Counted from the first letter of the stretch, positions 1 to 7,954 are shown. The stretch: DNA of 58,007 nucleotides from an uncultured Oscillospiraceae bacterium (GCA_947632175.1 CANROC010000019.1:1-58007); one strand, 5' to 3'. Notes: generated by a model not told the origin, from the letters alone. Translations and numbers: made by a program.

Positions 1-77
1 CCGTCGTGACAGATCCGATGATTGTAAAACCACAAGCAAGGTCAAATCAAAATCTACGTACAAGAAAATGTGCGTGT
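1..77. repeat. Terminal direct repeat (circular overlap), left copy
   Basis: Bases 1-77 are identical to 57931-58007, so the contig closes on itself. A repeat of exactly 77 bp is what a de Bruijn assembler leaves on a circular or terminally redundant molecule when its largest k-mer is 77, so I read it as an assembly overlap and not a biological terminal repeat. A small plus-strand gene runs through the join. Confidence 0.95.
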
Positions 78-109
78 GCCAAGCTTGCGGAAACACCTGG
101 GAGATATAG
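1..109 (+). CDS. Moron protein, zinc-ribbon membrane protein, C-terminal part
   Basis: This is the end of the plus-strand gene that starts at 57746 and crosses the circular junction. It encodes a Lys/Ser-rich stretch and then a second Cys pair (CVCQAC) and ends with TAG at 107-109. Joined over the overlap the protein is about 97 residues. It has an N-terminal CPKC knuckle, a basic linker, one Trp/Phe-rich membrane segment and this C-terminal CxxC, so the two CxxC pairs may form one zinc site. It stands alone against the direction of all surrounding late genes. A terminator hairpin follows immediately. Confidence 0.75.
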   Translation, partial: RRDRSDDCKTTSKVKSKSTYKKMCVCQACGNTWEI

Positions 110-111
110 CA

Positions 112-138
112 AAACGTGGGGGCTTTCGCCCTCACGTT
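112..138. terminator. Bidirectional intrinsic terminator between moron gene and terL
   Basis: A GC-rich hairpin (AACGTGGGGGC, loop TTTC, GCCCTCACGTT) is followed by a T run on the plus strand and preceded by an A run, so it can end the plus-strand moron transcript. It lies just past the terL stop codon and may partly end minus-strand transcription too. Confidence 0.75.
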
Positions 139-139
139 T

Positions 140-1396
140 TTATTGCCCTTTGCGCTTCCAAACGCGCTCCATAGCATATCTAACGCTGTCAATGCTGTGG
201 TTATCTTTATCCGGGTAGCCGCTCACGATCTCCCCGTCGTCCGTGCGCTCGTACTCGTAGTTTTGGAACTCGCGGGCGGTATGGGGACACCGTATTGGGT
301 CGATAACAATTTTTGCAAGAGATTGTAACCACTTGATACCGTACCTTACGCTGTCCGGGCCTTTGATGGCCTCCCGGCACATTGAGCCGTAACTACGGTA
401 GTCACCGACGCTTTTAGGCTCGGCGCTGTCTGCCGTGATAAGGTCTGTCCCGGTCACGTTCTTTTCGACAACAAGCCTATTCCACGTCTCGGCGTTGCTT
501 TCTTTGAACGCCCGGTATTCATCGTAGATGTACAGCACTTTGCGCGTGCTGTCGTAGTGCATCTTTGACCAATGATAGGGGTCTGGATACCAGCCCCAAT
601 CTATCCCCATGAAGATGTTGTCGAAACGGTTCTTTTCTTCGTCGGGGATCGCGCGGATTTCCAGATTGTCAAAAACCTCGCCGCCCGTCCCGACAGGGAC
701 ACCCAGGTATTCATGTATATAAGCTCGTAGATTTGTCGCTTTAAGCGCCTCTGCATCGTCAAAAAACTGTTGCCCCAGCCACTCGGCGGGAACGTCGGTA
801 TAACAGCTTTTGTGACGTAAAGCGGCTTTTCGCGGGGTCAAAACATACTGATTGGCCCAATTTTGACGGCTTATAGGCGGGTTAAACGACTTGAAAACTA
901 CGAATTTCGGCCCGCCGCGCATGACGGACTGTTGGACGCTTCGTATTTCTTCTTCGCCGGAAAATTCGTCTAATTCCTCAAACCAAAGGTATTTCAAGTA
1001 GCCACGGGCCACTTTTACAGATTTTAACTTTTTCGCCTTATCAAGCCCACGGAATAAGATAACCTGTCCCGTGGGCTTGTAAGTCAGTTTATAGGGGCTT
1101 ATCGTAGGCTTCCAAAGGTCACGCACGCCCAAAGCGTCTATACCCCATAGCACTTGCTCAAAAACCGATGTGCCTATTGTGTTTCCCGTTTTGCGGAACA
1201 CAATACCGTTGGCCTGTGGGTCTTGCATAATGCCGAGCGGGATTTCAACGCCTATGAAAGAGGATTTTGTAGAGCCACGTCCGCCGTAAAGGTCGTAGTA
1301 GGTATGATTACCGTCTTGAATGTCCCAATGCACACCGTAAAAGGACGGCGCGATTATCGCGGACAGGCGCGCGGGATCGTCATACGTCTGTGCCAT
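140..1396 (-). CDS. terL: Terminase large subunit
   Basis: This is the ATPase-nuclease motor that pumps DNA into the prohead through the portal. The N-terminal ATPase carries a Walker A-like GGRGSTKSS near residue 35 and a Walker B-like LWFEELDE about 100 residues later. The C-terminal nuclease half shows MGIDWGWYPD, with the first metal-binding Asp. A length near 420 residues fits the PBSX/SPP1-type family. The reading frame also has a GTG at 1408, but its spacing to GGGAGG is too short; I prefer ATG at 1396. The gene overlaps the 3' end of terS. On the circular genome the portal gene follows, separated by the plus-strand moron gene. Confidence 0.93.
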   Translation of the reverse strand: MAQTYDDPARLSAIIAPSFYGVHWDIQDGNHTYYDLYGGRGSTKSSFIGVEIPLGIMQDPQANGIVFRKTGNTIGTSVFEQVLWGIDALGVRDLWKPTISPYKLTYKPTGQVILFRGLDKAKKLKSVKVARGYLKYLWFEELDEFSGEEEIRSVQQSVMRGGPKFVVFKSFNPPISRQNWANQYVLTPRKAALRHKSCYTDVPAEWLGQQFFDDAEALKATNLRAYIHEYLGVPVGTGGEVFDNLEIRAIPDEEKNRFDNIFMGIDWGWYPDPYHWSKMHYDSTRKVLYIYDEYRAFKESNAETWNRLVVEKNVTGTDLITADSAEPKSVGDYRSYGSMCREAIKGPDSVRYGIKWLQSLAKIVIDPIRCPHTAREFQNYEYERTDDGEIVSGYPDKDNHSIDSVRYAMERVWKRKGQ

Positions 1397-1955
1397 TCGG
1401 CGCGTCACCGCCTCCCGCGACGGATTTGATAAGCTCGTCTATCTTTTGCGGGGATATGGCGTCTATGTTCTCGCCGCTGTCCTGTACAGGCACGCGCGGA
1501 ATGTCGCATATGATATTAACGTGCGCCGACGCTCCACCTTCGCTGGACTGTTGTTCAGCCCCCCAGCCCTTAAAATTCCACTTCAACGAAAATTGCGCCC
1601 CGTTAGAGCCGTCCCGGTCAAATAATCTTTCCTCGGTGTACTGCTCCACACGGGATTTCGCCTTTGTGATAATGTCCCGAAAAGCGGGGCGCCCTTGATA
1701 ATTCAAAAGAGATTGCCGGTTTGTAAAGCCCAGCGCAAGGGCTAACCCCGTAACTGTCGGCGGGTGACTGTCAATGATAATAGGCTGTCCGAATTTGTCA
1801 TAGACGTACTTACCTGTTTGTGGGTCAGTCAAAATGTGGCCCTCGCAAGCCTTGAAATACGCGTCGATGAGCTTTTCAACCTCGGCGGGATCCTGATATT
1901 TCGGTATTCCATGCCCTCGCGGGTACTTACCGCCCTTTTTCTTTTCCGCGGCCAT
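1380..1955 (-). CDS. terS: Terminase small subunit
   Basis: This 191-residue protein should recognise the packaging site and load the large subunit. It has a basic N-terminus (AAEKKKGGKYPRG), a helical DNA-binding-like region with a GLALALGFTNRQSLLNY helix-turn-helix-like segment, and the FSLKWNFKGW motif typical of small terminases of this group. The family call rests on that motif plus its position directly upstream of and overlapping terL. The start ATG has a GAGGTGAG ribosome site. Confidence 0.88.
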   Translation of the reverse strand: MAAEKKKGGKYPRGHGIPKYQDPAEVEKLIDAYFKACEGHILTDPQTGKYVYDKFGQPIIIDSHPPTVTGLALALGFTNRQSLLNYQGRPAFRDIITKAKSRVEQYTEERLFDRDGSNGAQFSLKWNFKGWGAEQQSSEGGASAHVNIICDIPRVPVQDSGENIDAISPQKIDELIKSVAGGGDAPNGTDV

Positions 1956-1985
1956 AAGCTCACCTCACTTTCTGCGGATAACCGT

Positions 1986-2756
1986 TTACTTCGCTTTGCG
2001 GAAAATGTACGTATAGCCGTACTTTTTCTGATTCTTCTTGAGCCACTTGTCCACGGCGTCGCTGTAATCTTTGCCCTTGAGCGTCGCAGACTTGACAGCG
2101 GCCATAAACGGCCCGGCTTTGAAATGTCCGCCCTTGTAAAAAATATAGTCGCCGTTTTTGCCGCTGGCGACAATACCTTTTTCCAAGCCGGACGCGGAAC
2201 TGAGTAGGTCGCTATCGGAGAACGCGCCGCCGCTCGGATGGTTATGGTAAACCATTTCACCTTTTTTACCCCAGATGCCGACGCTTGTAGCACCGCCCCG
2301 GACGTACTGCGTGACAAAGCCCTGTTCGTCAACAGTAATTCCAAACTCGGTTTTACTGAGCGCGTGCAGATCGCGGAACGCATCAAGTACGGCCTCCGGG
2401 GACTTGTGCATGATCGGCACGCGGACATTAAGCTTTGCGGGTAAGTCCTTTATGTCGTTTCCACCGCCTCTGGAACCGCCGCCCGCGTGTCCGAACTTGA
2501 ACGTTTTGTCCATGCCGGAACCGCCGCCGCGCCCTCCGTCATATGTGGGGCGCATGGTCTGTAAACCCTCTACCCATGCGGCGATACTTTTGCCGTGAAA
2601 CTCATACGCCAAAGCTTCGTCAAGAGACTTAAACTTTGTGATTTCGGACGTAGCAAAGTCCACCAGCGCAAGAGGTCTACGGGTAAGGGCGCCCGCGTCG
2701 CCAAACACCGCCGCGTTAACGTCCTTAAACCCGTATTTGAATTTCTCAAGCTCCAC
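1986..2756 (-). CDS. JAB/MPN-domain protein, putative effector
   Basis: The protein has about 256 residues from a GTG start at 2756, which is preceded by GGGAGG; the longer frame starts with TTG on top of that site. The C-terminal half carries GEMVYHNHPSGGAFSDSD, which matches the JAMM zinc metalloprotease signature (Glu, HxHP, then S-x-x-D) seen in RadC-like and polymorphic-toxin JAB domains. The middle has GGRGGGSGM followed by a glycine-rich stretch, close to the GGRGxxSG tag that starts two neighbouring proteins. It is the last of a run of putative effector genes before terS. The substrate is unknown; injection with the phage DNA or association with the capsid is inference. Confidence 0.6.
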   Translation of the reverse strand: MELEKFKYGFKDVNAAVFGDAGALTRRPLALVDFATSEITKFKSLDEALAYEFHGKSIAAWVEGLQTMRPTYDGGRGGGSGMDKTFKFGHAGGGSRGGGNDIKDLPAKLNVRVPIMHKSPEAVLDAFRDLHALSKTEFGITVDEQGFVTQYVRGGATSVGIWGKKGEMVYHNHPSGGAFSDSDLLSSASGLEKGIVASGKNGDYIFYKGGHFKAGPFMAAVKSATLKGKDYSDAVDKWLKKNQKKYGYTYIFRKAK

Positions 2757-2792
2757 AAAATAACCTCCCTTCCTCAAAACTTAAAAAGGGCA

Positions 2793-2835
2793 AAAAGAAT
2801 GTGACTTGCCAAAACATGACAAATCACATTCTTTT
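2793..2835. terminator. Long dyad, terminator-like or operator
   Basis: A 12-bp perfect inverted repeat (AAAAGAATGTGA ... TCACATTCTTTT) with an inner TTG...CAA match sits between the small basic gene at 2857 and the JAB gene. T runs flank it on both strands. It could be an intrinsic terminator or attenuator within the operon; a protein-binding dyad is the alternative. Confidence 0.5.
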
Positions 2836-2856
2836 CGCTCTTATTAAGGCTTCCCG

Positions 2857-3021
2857 TTAATCGTCGGGAATGTCGCGGCCCTTCCTCGCACCCTTCACGG
2901 GCCGATGGAAAGAGGGCGGCAAGTCTTTACTTGCGCCGGGGGGCGTGATTACCTTACCGCGCCCAGCCGACGCGCCTGCGGGCTTTTTGCCGCCGCCCTT
3001 CGGTGTAGCTTTGTTCGCCAT
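2857..3021 (-). CDS. Small basic Gly/Pro-rich protein
   Basis: The protein has 54 residues, starting MANKATPKGGGKKPAGASAG and ending RKGRDIPDD. It is strongly basic with no predicted globular core. A clear GGAGG site lies 9 nt before the ATG. It sits between the papain-like and JAB effector-like genes. No family was recognised; a DNA-binding, capsid-packaged or chaperone role would be guesswork. Confidence 0.65.
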   Translation of the reverse strand: MANKATPKGGGKKPAGASAGRGKVITPPGASKDLPPSFHRPVKGARKGRDIPDD

Positions 3022-3027
3022 GACTTT

Positions 3028-3597
3028 TTACCTCCGTTTCACGCATTTTTCAAGTAGCGCGGTGGGCTTGAGATTGTCCATCCGCACCAGCTTCGTATAC
3101 TTCTTAACGGCGCCGTCCAGATAGCTCTTAGCGTCTACGTACTTGCCGGATTGAGGGTCAACGAATACCGTGCCGCCGTTTTGTTGTTCTGCCACAAAAA
3201 CGTGGCCGCTCTTACCGCCCTTCCAAACTACCCGGACGATAGCGCGGGCGCCGTCGCCCCATTCGTGCATTTGGTCGGCCATTCGTTGGAGGGTATTATG
3301 CGACGGGAGATCCACAAGCTTTGCACCCTCCATAACGTTTAACCAACCTTCTTTATGGGTCATGTACGGCAAGGTATCTGATCCGTCAAATATACGGGGT
3401 AACGCCTCCACGTCATACCCGCGCCGTTGCATTTCGTAAGCGTAAACGCATCGTTGGCAGTTGTATCGCCACTCTATACCTTCCTTGTAGTGCGGATTTG
3501 TGGCGCTGAGGGCGGAATCAATCGTGGCCGCCTTGTGTCGTTTGCCTAAAAAAGCAAAAGCGCCTTTAAGACCACTGTTAGATCCTCGCCCTCCCAT
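3028..3597 (-). CDS. Papain-like cysteine protease/deamidase-fold protein, putative effector
   Basis: This 189-residue protein starts MGGRGSNSGLKG. It has NCQRCVYAYEMQRRGYDVEA (the candidate catalytic Cys is in the NCQRC segment), then SGHVFVAE with a candidate His, then VDPQSGKY with a candidate Asp. Cys-His-Asp in this order and spacing resembles the Tox-PL (papain-like) domains found in polymorphic toxins and phage MuF-linked proteins. The family call is from memory of those motifs. AAGGAG lies 7 nt before the ATG. The N-terminal MGGRGxxSG is shared with the ADP-ribosyltransferase-like protein upstream, which suggests a common targeting or packaging signal. Confidence 0.6.
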   Translation of the reverse strand: MGGRGSNSGLKGAFAFLGKRHKAATIDSALSATNPHYKEGIEWRYNCQRCVYAYEMQRRGYDVEALPRIFDGSDTLPYMTHKEGWLNVMEGAKLVDLPSHNTLQRMADQMHEWGDGARAIVRVVWKGGKSGHVFVAEQQNGGTVFVDPQSGKYVDAKSYLDGAVKKYTKLVRMDNLKPTALLEKCVKRR

Positions 3598-3609
3598 GTG
3601 TTACGCTCC

Positions 3610-3741
3610 TTACTTCTTGCCCTTCGTGGGCGTTTTCGGCTTCGCCGGGGCCTTGGGCTTCTTCGCCGGGGCCGGTTTGACGATCTCAAAGTCGCTCCCC
3701 TTGGAAGTGAACCGATCCAGTCTGTCTTTACTGATTGCCAT
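3610..3741 (-). CDS. Small Lys/Pro-rich protein
   Basis: The protein has 43 residues: a short acidic/basic N-terminus (MAISKDRLDRF) and a low-complexity PAPAKKPKAPAKPK tail like a histone-H1-type tail. AAGGAGG lies 8 nt before the ATG. The gene is too short for ordinary gene-length cut-offs but is well supported by its ribosome site and tight packing between the two MGGRG proteins. The tail suggests nucleic-acid or polyanion binding, which is inference. Confidence 0.65.
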   Translation of the reverse strand: MAISKDRLDRFTSKGSDFEIVKPAPAKKPKAPAKPKTPTKGKK

Positions 3742-3762
3742 AGCTTTTGCCTCCTTGTAAGA

Positions 3763-4371
3763 TTATTTTACGACACGTAAACGGACTGTGATTTGTCCAT
3801 GCGTGTCGGTGTGAGCGCCTAAAACCTTGAAAAGCGAACCTCTTTTTAACAAAAATTCGTTCTCCGTATGGTATTGGGAGATCGGCGCGACAAACGCCCC
3901 ACGGCCTTTTCCTTTCGGGACGGTTATTTCATACTTAATCTGGCCGGGAAATTCGCTCCCGGTCACGGCGGACGTAGACATAAAGCCCTTGTCCCGGACG
4001 ATAGCGCCCTTTAAATTTGCGTTTATCTCTGCCGCTGTGGTATAACCTCCCACTAAGTGGGCCGATGATCCGCGTATGACCGTCAACGTTTTATCCAATG
4101 TAAACTTCGCGATTGCCGCGTCAATCCTGTCAATCTTCTCTTTAAGCCCTGTGGGGGCGGTATCATACCCATTTTGCCGGAGTTGGTTATTGATGGACGA
4201 ATACGCCGAGCCGGTATAGTCGATTACGGCCTGTCGCTCGGCGCTGTTTATAAATCCTTGCCAATTTGGGAACATAGCGTCGGGCGAAAACTGATCGTTG
4301 ACGCCGAAAAAGGAATAGGCGTCTTGATAATGCGTGAACCTGACGCCACTACTTGTACCGCGTCCACCCAT
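3763..4371 (-). CDS. ADP-ribosyltransferase-fold protein, putative effector
   Basis: The protein has about 202 residues from the ATG at 4371, giving the N-terminus MGGRGTSSGVR; an in-frame ATG at 4446 inside the upstream gene is possible. It shows the order expected of R-S-E class mono-ADP-ribosyltransferases: an Arg in TVIRGSS, the STS motif in DKGFMSTSAV, and the ExE pair in TENEFLLKRG. The QPY-like segment GAFVAPISQYHTENEF also fits VIP2/ExoS-like toxins. A target is not predictable. The same phage encodes an ADP-ribosylglycohydrolase at 27955-29061. I am fairly sure of the fold, not of activity. Confidence 0.7.
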   Translation of the reverse strand: MGGRGTSSGVRFTHYQDAYSFFGVNDQFSPDAMFPNWQGFINSAERQAVIDYTGSAYSSINNQLRQNGYDTAPTGLKEKIDRIDAAIAKFTLDKTLTVIRGSSAHLVGGYTTAAEINANLKGAIVRDKGFMSTSAVTGSEFPGQIKYEITVPKGKGRGAFVAPISQYHTENEFLLKRGSLFKVLGAHTDTHGQITVRLRVVK

Positions 4372-4430
4372 AGTATAACACTCTCTTTCGGAAAAGTCAA
4401 ATAGTTTTAACCAGTCAAATTTTAAATCTT

Positions 4431-5048
4431 TTAGTCGTCCCGCCATTTAGCCGTAAAAGCTCGTACCGGGATGATGTTTCCCGTACAACTCGGCGGGATA
4501 TTACCGTACATGATTACGTGCGACGGCTTCAAACGCCGCATCATTTCCGTGTAGCCCGCGTCAAAAAGTCGGGCCGTCTCTTTGTTTGCCTGTGTACCCA
4601 CGCTCGAAACGGCTACCATGCCGCCAACCGGCTCACCGTCAAAGCACCATTCAAAGCTTTGTTCGTCGCTCCAACTTATCGTCGGTATGACCTTAATGCC
4701 GTTTTCCTGCCAATAAGCGCCTAACCAATGCTTGCGATAGTGGTTATAGATTTGAATGGCTTTCGGAAAGTCCGTGTATGTAGAAAAATCCGGCGTACAA
4801 ACGGCTTGAAACTTTTTCAACATTTCCAGATACGCGTCGGGGTTTTTCCATACTCGCATGAATTGATAATCGTCAATGAAAAAATGTATTCCGTGCTGTC
4901 CGGGATCCTCGCACCCACGCGCATAATTGAAACTAATCCAGTTATCCACGTTGTAGATAGCCTTATCCAACGCGGGAATATCAAACTGGCCGACGCCCGG
5001 AAACATTCGCTTATTCAGATTTTCAAAATTGCGCTGTTCTTTGTACAC
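4431..5048 (-). CDS. DUF4417 family protein
   Basis: The protein has about 205 residues from GTG at 5048, which has GGGAGG 7 nt upstream; a TTG at 5069 would fall in the terminator hairpin. Features such as GIHFFIDDYQFMRVW, PTISWSDEQSFEWCF and SVGTQ match DUF4417, a family frequent in Firmicute phages and of unknown function. It is the first gene after a structured leader with a terminator, so its expression may be controlled by attenuation. Confidence 0.7.
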   Translation of the reverse strand: MYKEQRNFENLNKRMFPGVGQFDIPALDKAIYNVDNWISFNYARGCEDPGQHGIHFFIDDYQFMRVWKNPDAYLEMLKKFQAVCTPDFSTYTDFPKAIQIYNHYRKHWLGAYWQENGIKVIPTISWSDEQSFEWCFDGEPVGGMVAVSSVGTQANKETARLFDAGYTEMMRRLKPSHVIMYGNIPPSCTGNIIPVRAFTAKWRDD

Positions 5049-5061
5049 GGCGATACCTCCC

Positions 5062-5175
5062 AAAAACAAGAGCGCGCCGGTGGGAAGTTACCGACACGCT
5101 CTTGCTATGGCCTCGCCCGTCTAAGTCCGGGCCGCACCCTGGCGTAAAGGCGGAGGCTTCCTTTACTGACGCCCG
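5062..5175 (-). ncRNA. Structured leader with intrinsic terminator upstream of the DUF4417 gene
   Basis: Reading on the minus strand, a hairpin with a GTAAAGG/CCTTTAC stem (5141-5173) is followed by a GCCCG/CGGGC hairpin (5115-5132). Then comes a terminator: CAAGAGCG/CGCTCTTG outer stem with an inner CGGT/ACCG (5067-5104) and a T5 run at 5062-5066. The GGGAGG ribosome site of the next gene starts right after the T run. The 213-nt gap 5049-5261 holds no gene. It may be a plain terminator preceded by stable stems, or an attenuator or riboswitch-like element; I recognise no known riboswitch. Confidence 0.6.
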
Positions 5176-5261
5176 AACCTTACACAAGACCACGCTATCA
5201 CTGTATCACACAAAAAAGGAACAAAAGAAACAAGTTTTGATTTTGGGCCGTTTTAAACCTC

Positions 5262-5756
5262 CTATACGGCCTCCGGCGCGTCGGCGTCCCCTTTGTCGGC
5301 CTGTGGCGCTGTGGGCCGTCCTGCGCCTTTCTGCGCCCTCTTGAACGCCTTTTCGCCCTCTGCCCTCCGTAGATACCTGTAACACCGCTGTTTCACGCTG
5401 TCCGCCGTATTGCCCCCGATAGCCTGTGCCACTTTGAACCATGAATAGCCCTCCACAAAACGGTAATGGTAGATCTGACGCGTCAAGCTGTCGGGAATGT
5501 CACTTATCCACCGCTCTAACCGGGCTTGCTCATGTATACACTGGATCTGGCGGGCCGCGATAATAGCTTGCAAGTCCACCAGCTCCAAGGCAAGCCGTTC
5601 TACGTTGCTTTCGTTGCTGTGTGGTGCGGCGGGCATACCCGTAAGGCGCTGTGTCGGCGCCGCCTGTGCTACGGCCTGTAAAGCCTCATATCGGCGCTGA
5701 TCCGCTTCAAGCTCCTTCGATAAGTAGTAAAGCTGAGATAATTCATCAAGTGTCAT
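5262..5756 (-). CDS. ArpU/RinA-like late transcription regulator (sigma-70-like region 4)
   Basis: The protein has 164 residues from ATG 5756, with AAGGAG 8 nt upstream. The C-terminal third (SDIPDSLTRQIYHYRFVEGYSWFKVAQAIG, then SVKQRCYRYLRRAEGEKAFK) is a region 4-like helix-turn-helix seen in phage regulators of the ArpU/RinA/DUF1492 type. It is the last gene of the replication operon and directly precedes the packaging and structural genes, the usual place for an activator of late transcription. Confidence 0.7.
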   Translation of the reverse strand: MTLDELSQLYYLSKELEADQRRYEALQAVAQAAPTQRLTGMPAAPHSNESNVERLALELVDLQAIIAARQIQCIHEQARLERWISDIPDSLTRQIYHYRFVEGYSWFKVAQAIGGNTADSVKQRCYRYLRRAEGEKAFKRAQKGAGRPTAPQADKGDADAPEAV

Positions 5757-5851
5757 AGTGTGTTCTCCTTTCGCCCTCAAAAGACTTGAATTTAAAACAC
5801 GCTTAACGCTTGCCGTTTATCGCTTTTTCGTATATCCGCTTATTGCTGTGC

Positions 5852-5898
5852 CGGTTAATAACGCGCAAGTTTTAGGGAAAAGCGCACGTTATTAACCG
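5852..5898. other. Long perfect-arm hairpin at the 3' end of the SNF2 helicase gene
   Basis: CGGTTAATAACGCGC and its near-perfect inverse (a TG bulge only) flank a 15-nt loop. One arm contains the stop codon of the SNF2-type gene. No T run follows on the minus strand, so this looks like an mRNA-stabilising or processing hairpin and not a terminator. The rest of the 5757-5891 gap holds nothing I recognise. Confidence 0.45.
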
Positions 5899-7271
5899 CT
5901 CTCCTTCGCTCGCTCGATACGGGCTTTAAGAGACTGTAAGAAAAGCTCTTGCCCCTTGTCCTTATCGTCAAGGCTCTGTATAACATCTTCGTCACGGCCA
6001 CCTTCCACGATTAACCGGGTAACTATGACCGGCTTTTCCTGCCCGTTTCGATGTAAACGCTTAATTGTCTGTTGATACTCCTCTAAATTCCAAGTCAAAC
6101 CAAACCATATGATGTGATGCCCGCCCTCCTGCAAGTTTAGGCCAAAGCCACAAGAGGCCGGATGGATAAGCAGAATATCAATTACGCCCTCATTCCAATC
6201 GTTTTTGTCCTGCGCGCTCGCATACACGCGCACGCGTAAACCGCTGTTTTTAAGCGCCGCCATAAGCCTGTCCCGGTCATGATTGTAGTAGTAGCATACC
6301 AGGGCGTGTTCCCCGTGTAACTGCTCCACTACTTCCATAAACGCTTCAATCTTGCAATCGTGAACCTCTACGACGTTATGATCTTCGTCATAGATGGCCC
6401 CGTTGCAAAGCTGTAACAGCTTGCCGGATAACGCGGCGGCTGATGTTGCCGTCACTATATCTTCTTCGACCTGTAACACGGCGTCGCGCTCCAAACGGAT
6501 ATAATCGCGGCGGGCTTTTTCGTCAAGCTTAACCGATACGTCATGCACGATTAAATCCGGGAGATCTAAATAGTCCTCGGCTTTCATGCTCACGCAAATG
6601 TCAGATAGGGCTTTATTTATATCTTCGTCGGCGCCGTCCTTCAAGTCATACTCAAAAATCGTCGTCCTGTTACGGCGTCCGGGGGTAAACCATATGTCAC
6701 GGTAGACCGATATTGTCCGCCCCAGCCGCGCGCCCTCGTCCAGTAGATACGCTTGCGCCCAAAGATCCATATAGCTTTTCGGGCGGGGCGTCCCGGTCAG
6801 CTCGATAAGCCGCTTGATTTTCGGGCATACCGTCCGCAAAGCCCTAAACCGCTTCGACTGATGATTTTTAAAACTACTGCTTTCGTCCAGTACCACGGTA
6901 TCAAACGGCCATTTAAAACCGTAGTAATTGACCAGCCAACAAGTATTGTCTCGGTTTATCACGTACACGTCGGCGGGAGTGTTAAGCGCCTCAATCCTCC
7001 GTGTAGCTGTCCCCAGCACGCCCACAACCCGGAGATCGGCCAGATGTGACCACTTCGCCGCCTCATGTTGCCAAGTGTCCTCGGCTACTTTTTTAGGGGC
7101 TATAACAAGCACCTTGTCTATGGCCCAGCGGTCATACTTCAATTCCTCAATAGCCGTCAGGGTGATAACCGTTTTCCCCAAGCCCATGTCCAGAAAACAA
7201 CCGATTTTAGGGATCTCGATTATCTTATTTTTCATGTACTCTTGATAGGGATAAGGGGTGTAATCTTTCAT
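5892..7271 (-). CDS. SNF2/DEAD-type helicase
   Basis: This 459-residue superfamily 2 ATPase starts at ATG 7271, overlapping the stop of the VRR-NUC gene (ATGA). Motifs in order: the Q-like TPYPYQEYM start, Walker A DMGLGKTVIT near residue 30, the VLDESSSFKN DEXX box, and ELTGTPRPKSYMDLWAQ (motif III). Later come IHPASCGFGLNLQEG (motif V) and YQQTIKRLHRNGQ (motif VI). It belongs to the phage DEAD/SNF2 helicases paired with a VRR-NUC nuclease in replication modules, acting on dsDNA or branched DNA in replication or recombination. Confidence 0.9.
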   Translation of the reverse strand: MKDYTPYPYQEYMKNKIIEIPKIGCFLDMGLGKTVITLTAIEELKYDRWAIDKVLVIAPKKVAEDTWQHEAAKWSHLADLRVVGVLGTATRRIEALNTPADVYVINRDNTCWLVNYYGFKWPFDTVVLDESSSFKNHQSKRFRALRTVCPKIKRLIELTGTPRPKSYMDLWAQAYLLDEGARLGRTISVYRDIWFTPGRRNRTTIFEYDLKDGADEDINKALSDICVSMKAEDYLDLPDLIVHDVSVKLDEKARRDYIRLERDAVLQVEEDIVTATSAAALSGKLLQLCNGAIYDEDHNVVEVHDCKIEAFMEVVEQLHGEHALVCYYYNHDRDRLMAALKNSGLRVRVYASAQDKNDWNEGVIDILLIHPASCGFGLNLQEGGHHIIWFGLTWNLEEYQQTIKRLHRNGQEKPVIVTRLIVEGGRDEDVIQSLDDKDKGQELFLQSLKARIERAKESG

Positions 7272-7630
7272 CGGTTTATCGCCTCTGCACATTCGGCCAC
7301 AACGGCCTTGATTTTCTCCACGGTGTCAATGGTGCTGTAAACTGTGAACCCCAGCGCCCGTAACTGGCCGTGTACATACTCTTGCCGCCGCGTCTCTGTT
7401 TTCCCTGGCCTCTTTGTCTCTACAAAGCGCACGACGCCGCCCGGTAAGAGTATCAGCCTGTCAGGTATGCCGGTAAAGCCCGGTGTCACCAGCTTCAAGC
7501 AAAAGCCCCCCAGGGCCTTTATCGGGTTTTTTAAGTGCCGCTCGATTTCTTTTTCCTGCACGTATTTCGATGCCGGGGATCTCTCGCGCGAAAACGTGTC
7601 AAAGTGTGCGCCCTGCTCGCGCCGCTCCAT
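7268..7630 (-). CDS. VRR-NUC domain nuclease
   Basis: This 120-residue protein has the core of the VRR-NUC (FAN1/KIAA1018-like) nuclease: E in EKEIERHL, GIPDRLILLPGG with the PD Asp, and the ExK of FVETKRPG. GGGAGG lies before the ATG. Stand-alone phage VRR-NUC proteins are thought to be structure-specific nucleases for branched DNA, and the translational overlap with the SNF2-type helicase suggests the two work together. Confidence 0.88.
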   Translation of the reverse strand: MERREQGAHFDTFSRERSPASKYVQEKEIERHLKNPIKALGGFCLKLVTPGFTGIPDRLILLPGGVVRFVETKRPGKTETRRQEYVHGQLRALGFTVYSTIDTVEKIKAVVAECAEAINR

Positions 7631-7682
7631 TCTTTTATCCTCCCCTCACAAACCATTAAACTTTTGCCCGTGTCTACAAACT

Positions 7683-7954
7683 TTCGCGCGCGCGTATAGA
7701 CCCGCGCAAATTAGGCGTATTAGGCGGGTAACGTGTACCCTGTACGCCTATTTATTTACTCCCTATACAAAAATTTGTAGAAGTGTAGACAAAACTGCGA
7801 AAAACCCAGTGTTTTCAATGCTTTCGCCCGTCAACACTTTTGTCAACAAAGCCGTAACACTTGAAAATCTGTTGACAAATTCGCGTCTACAATTTTTTAA
7901 TCTGTTTACGACTTTGTTGACGTTTTTGGGCCAAGTGTTGACAACTTTGTAGAC
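7683..7954. repeat. Iteron-rich 272-bp block, copy 1 (candidate origin or regulatory region)
   Basis: This non-coding block fills most of the 339-nt gap between the VapE and VRR-NUC genes. It carries at least eight TGTTGAC/TGTAGAC heptamers in both orientations (for example GTCAACACTTTTGTCAACA), a CG alternation at its left end and an imperfect TAGGCGTA...TACGCCTA dyad. It aligns without gaps to 34274-34545; I count about 38 mismatches in 272. The heptamers are the most conserved part. The many direct and inverted short sites suggest a replication initiator or regulator binding array. Open frames of 65-69 codons through it lack convincing start signals. Confidence 0.7.

Noticed and set aside
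7683-7954. CRISPR array
   Set aside because: The heptamers are short, unevenly spaced and in both orientations, without uniform repeats and spacers; no Cas genes.
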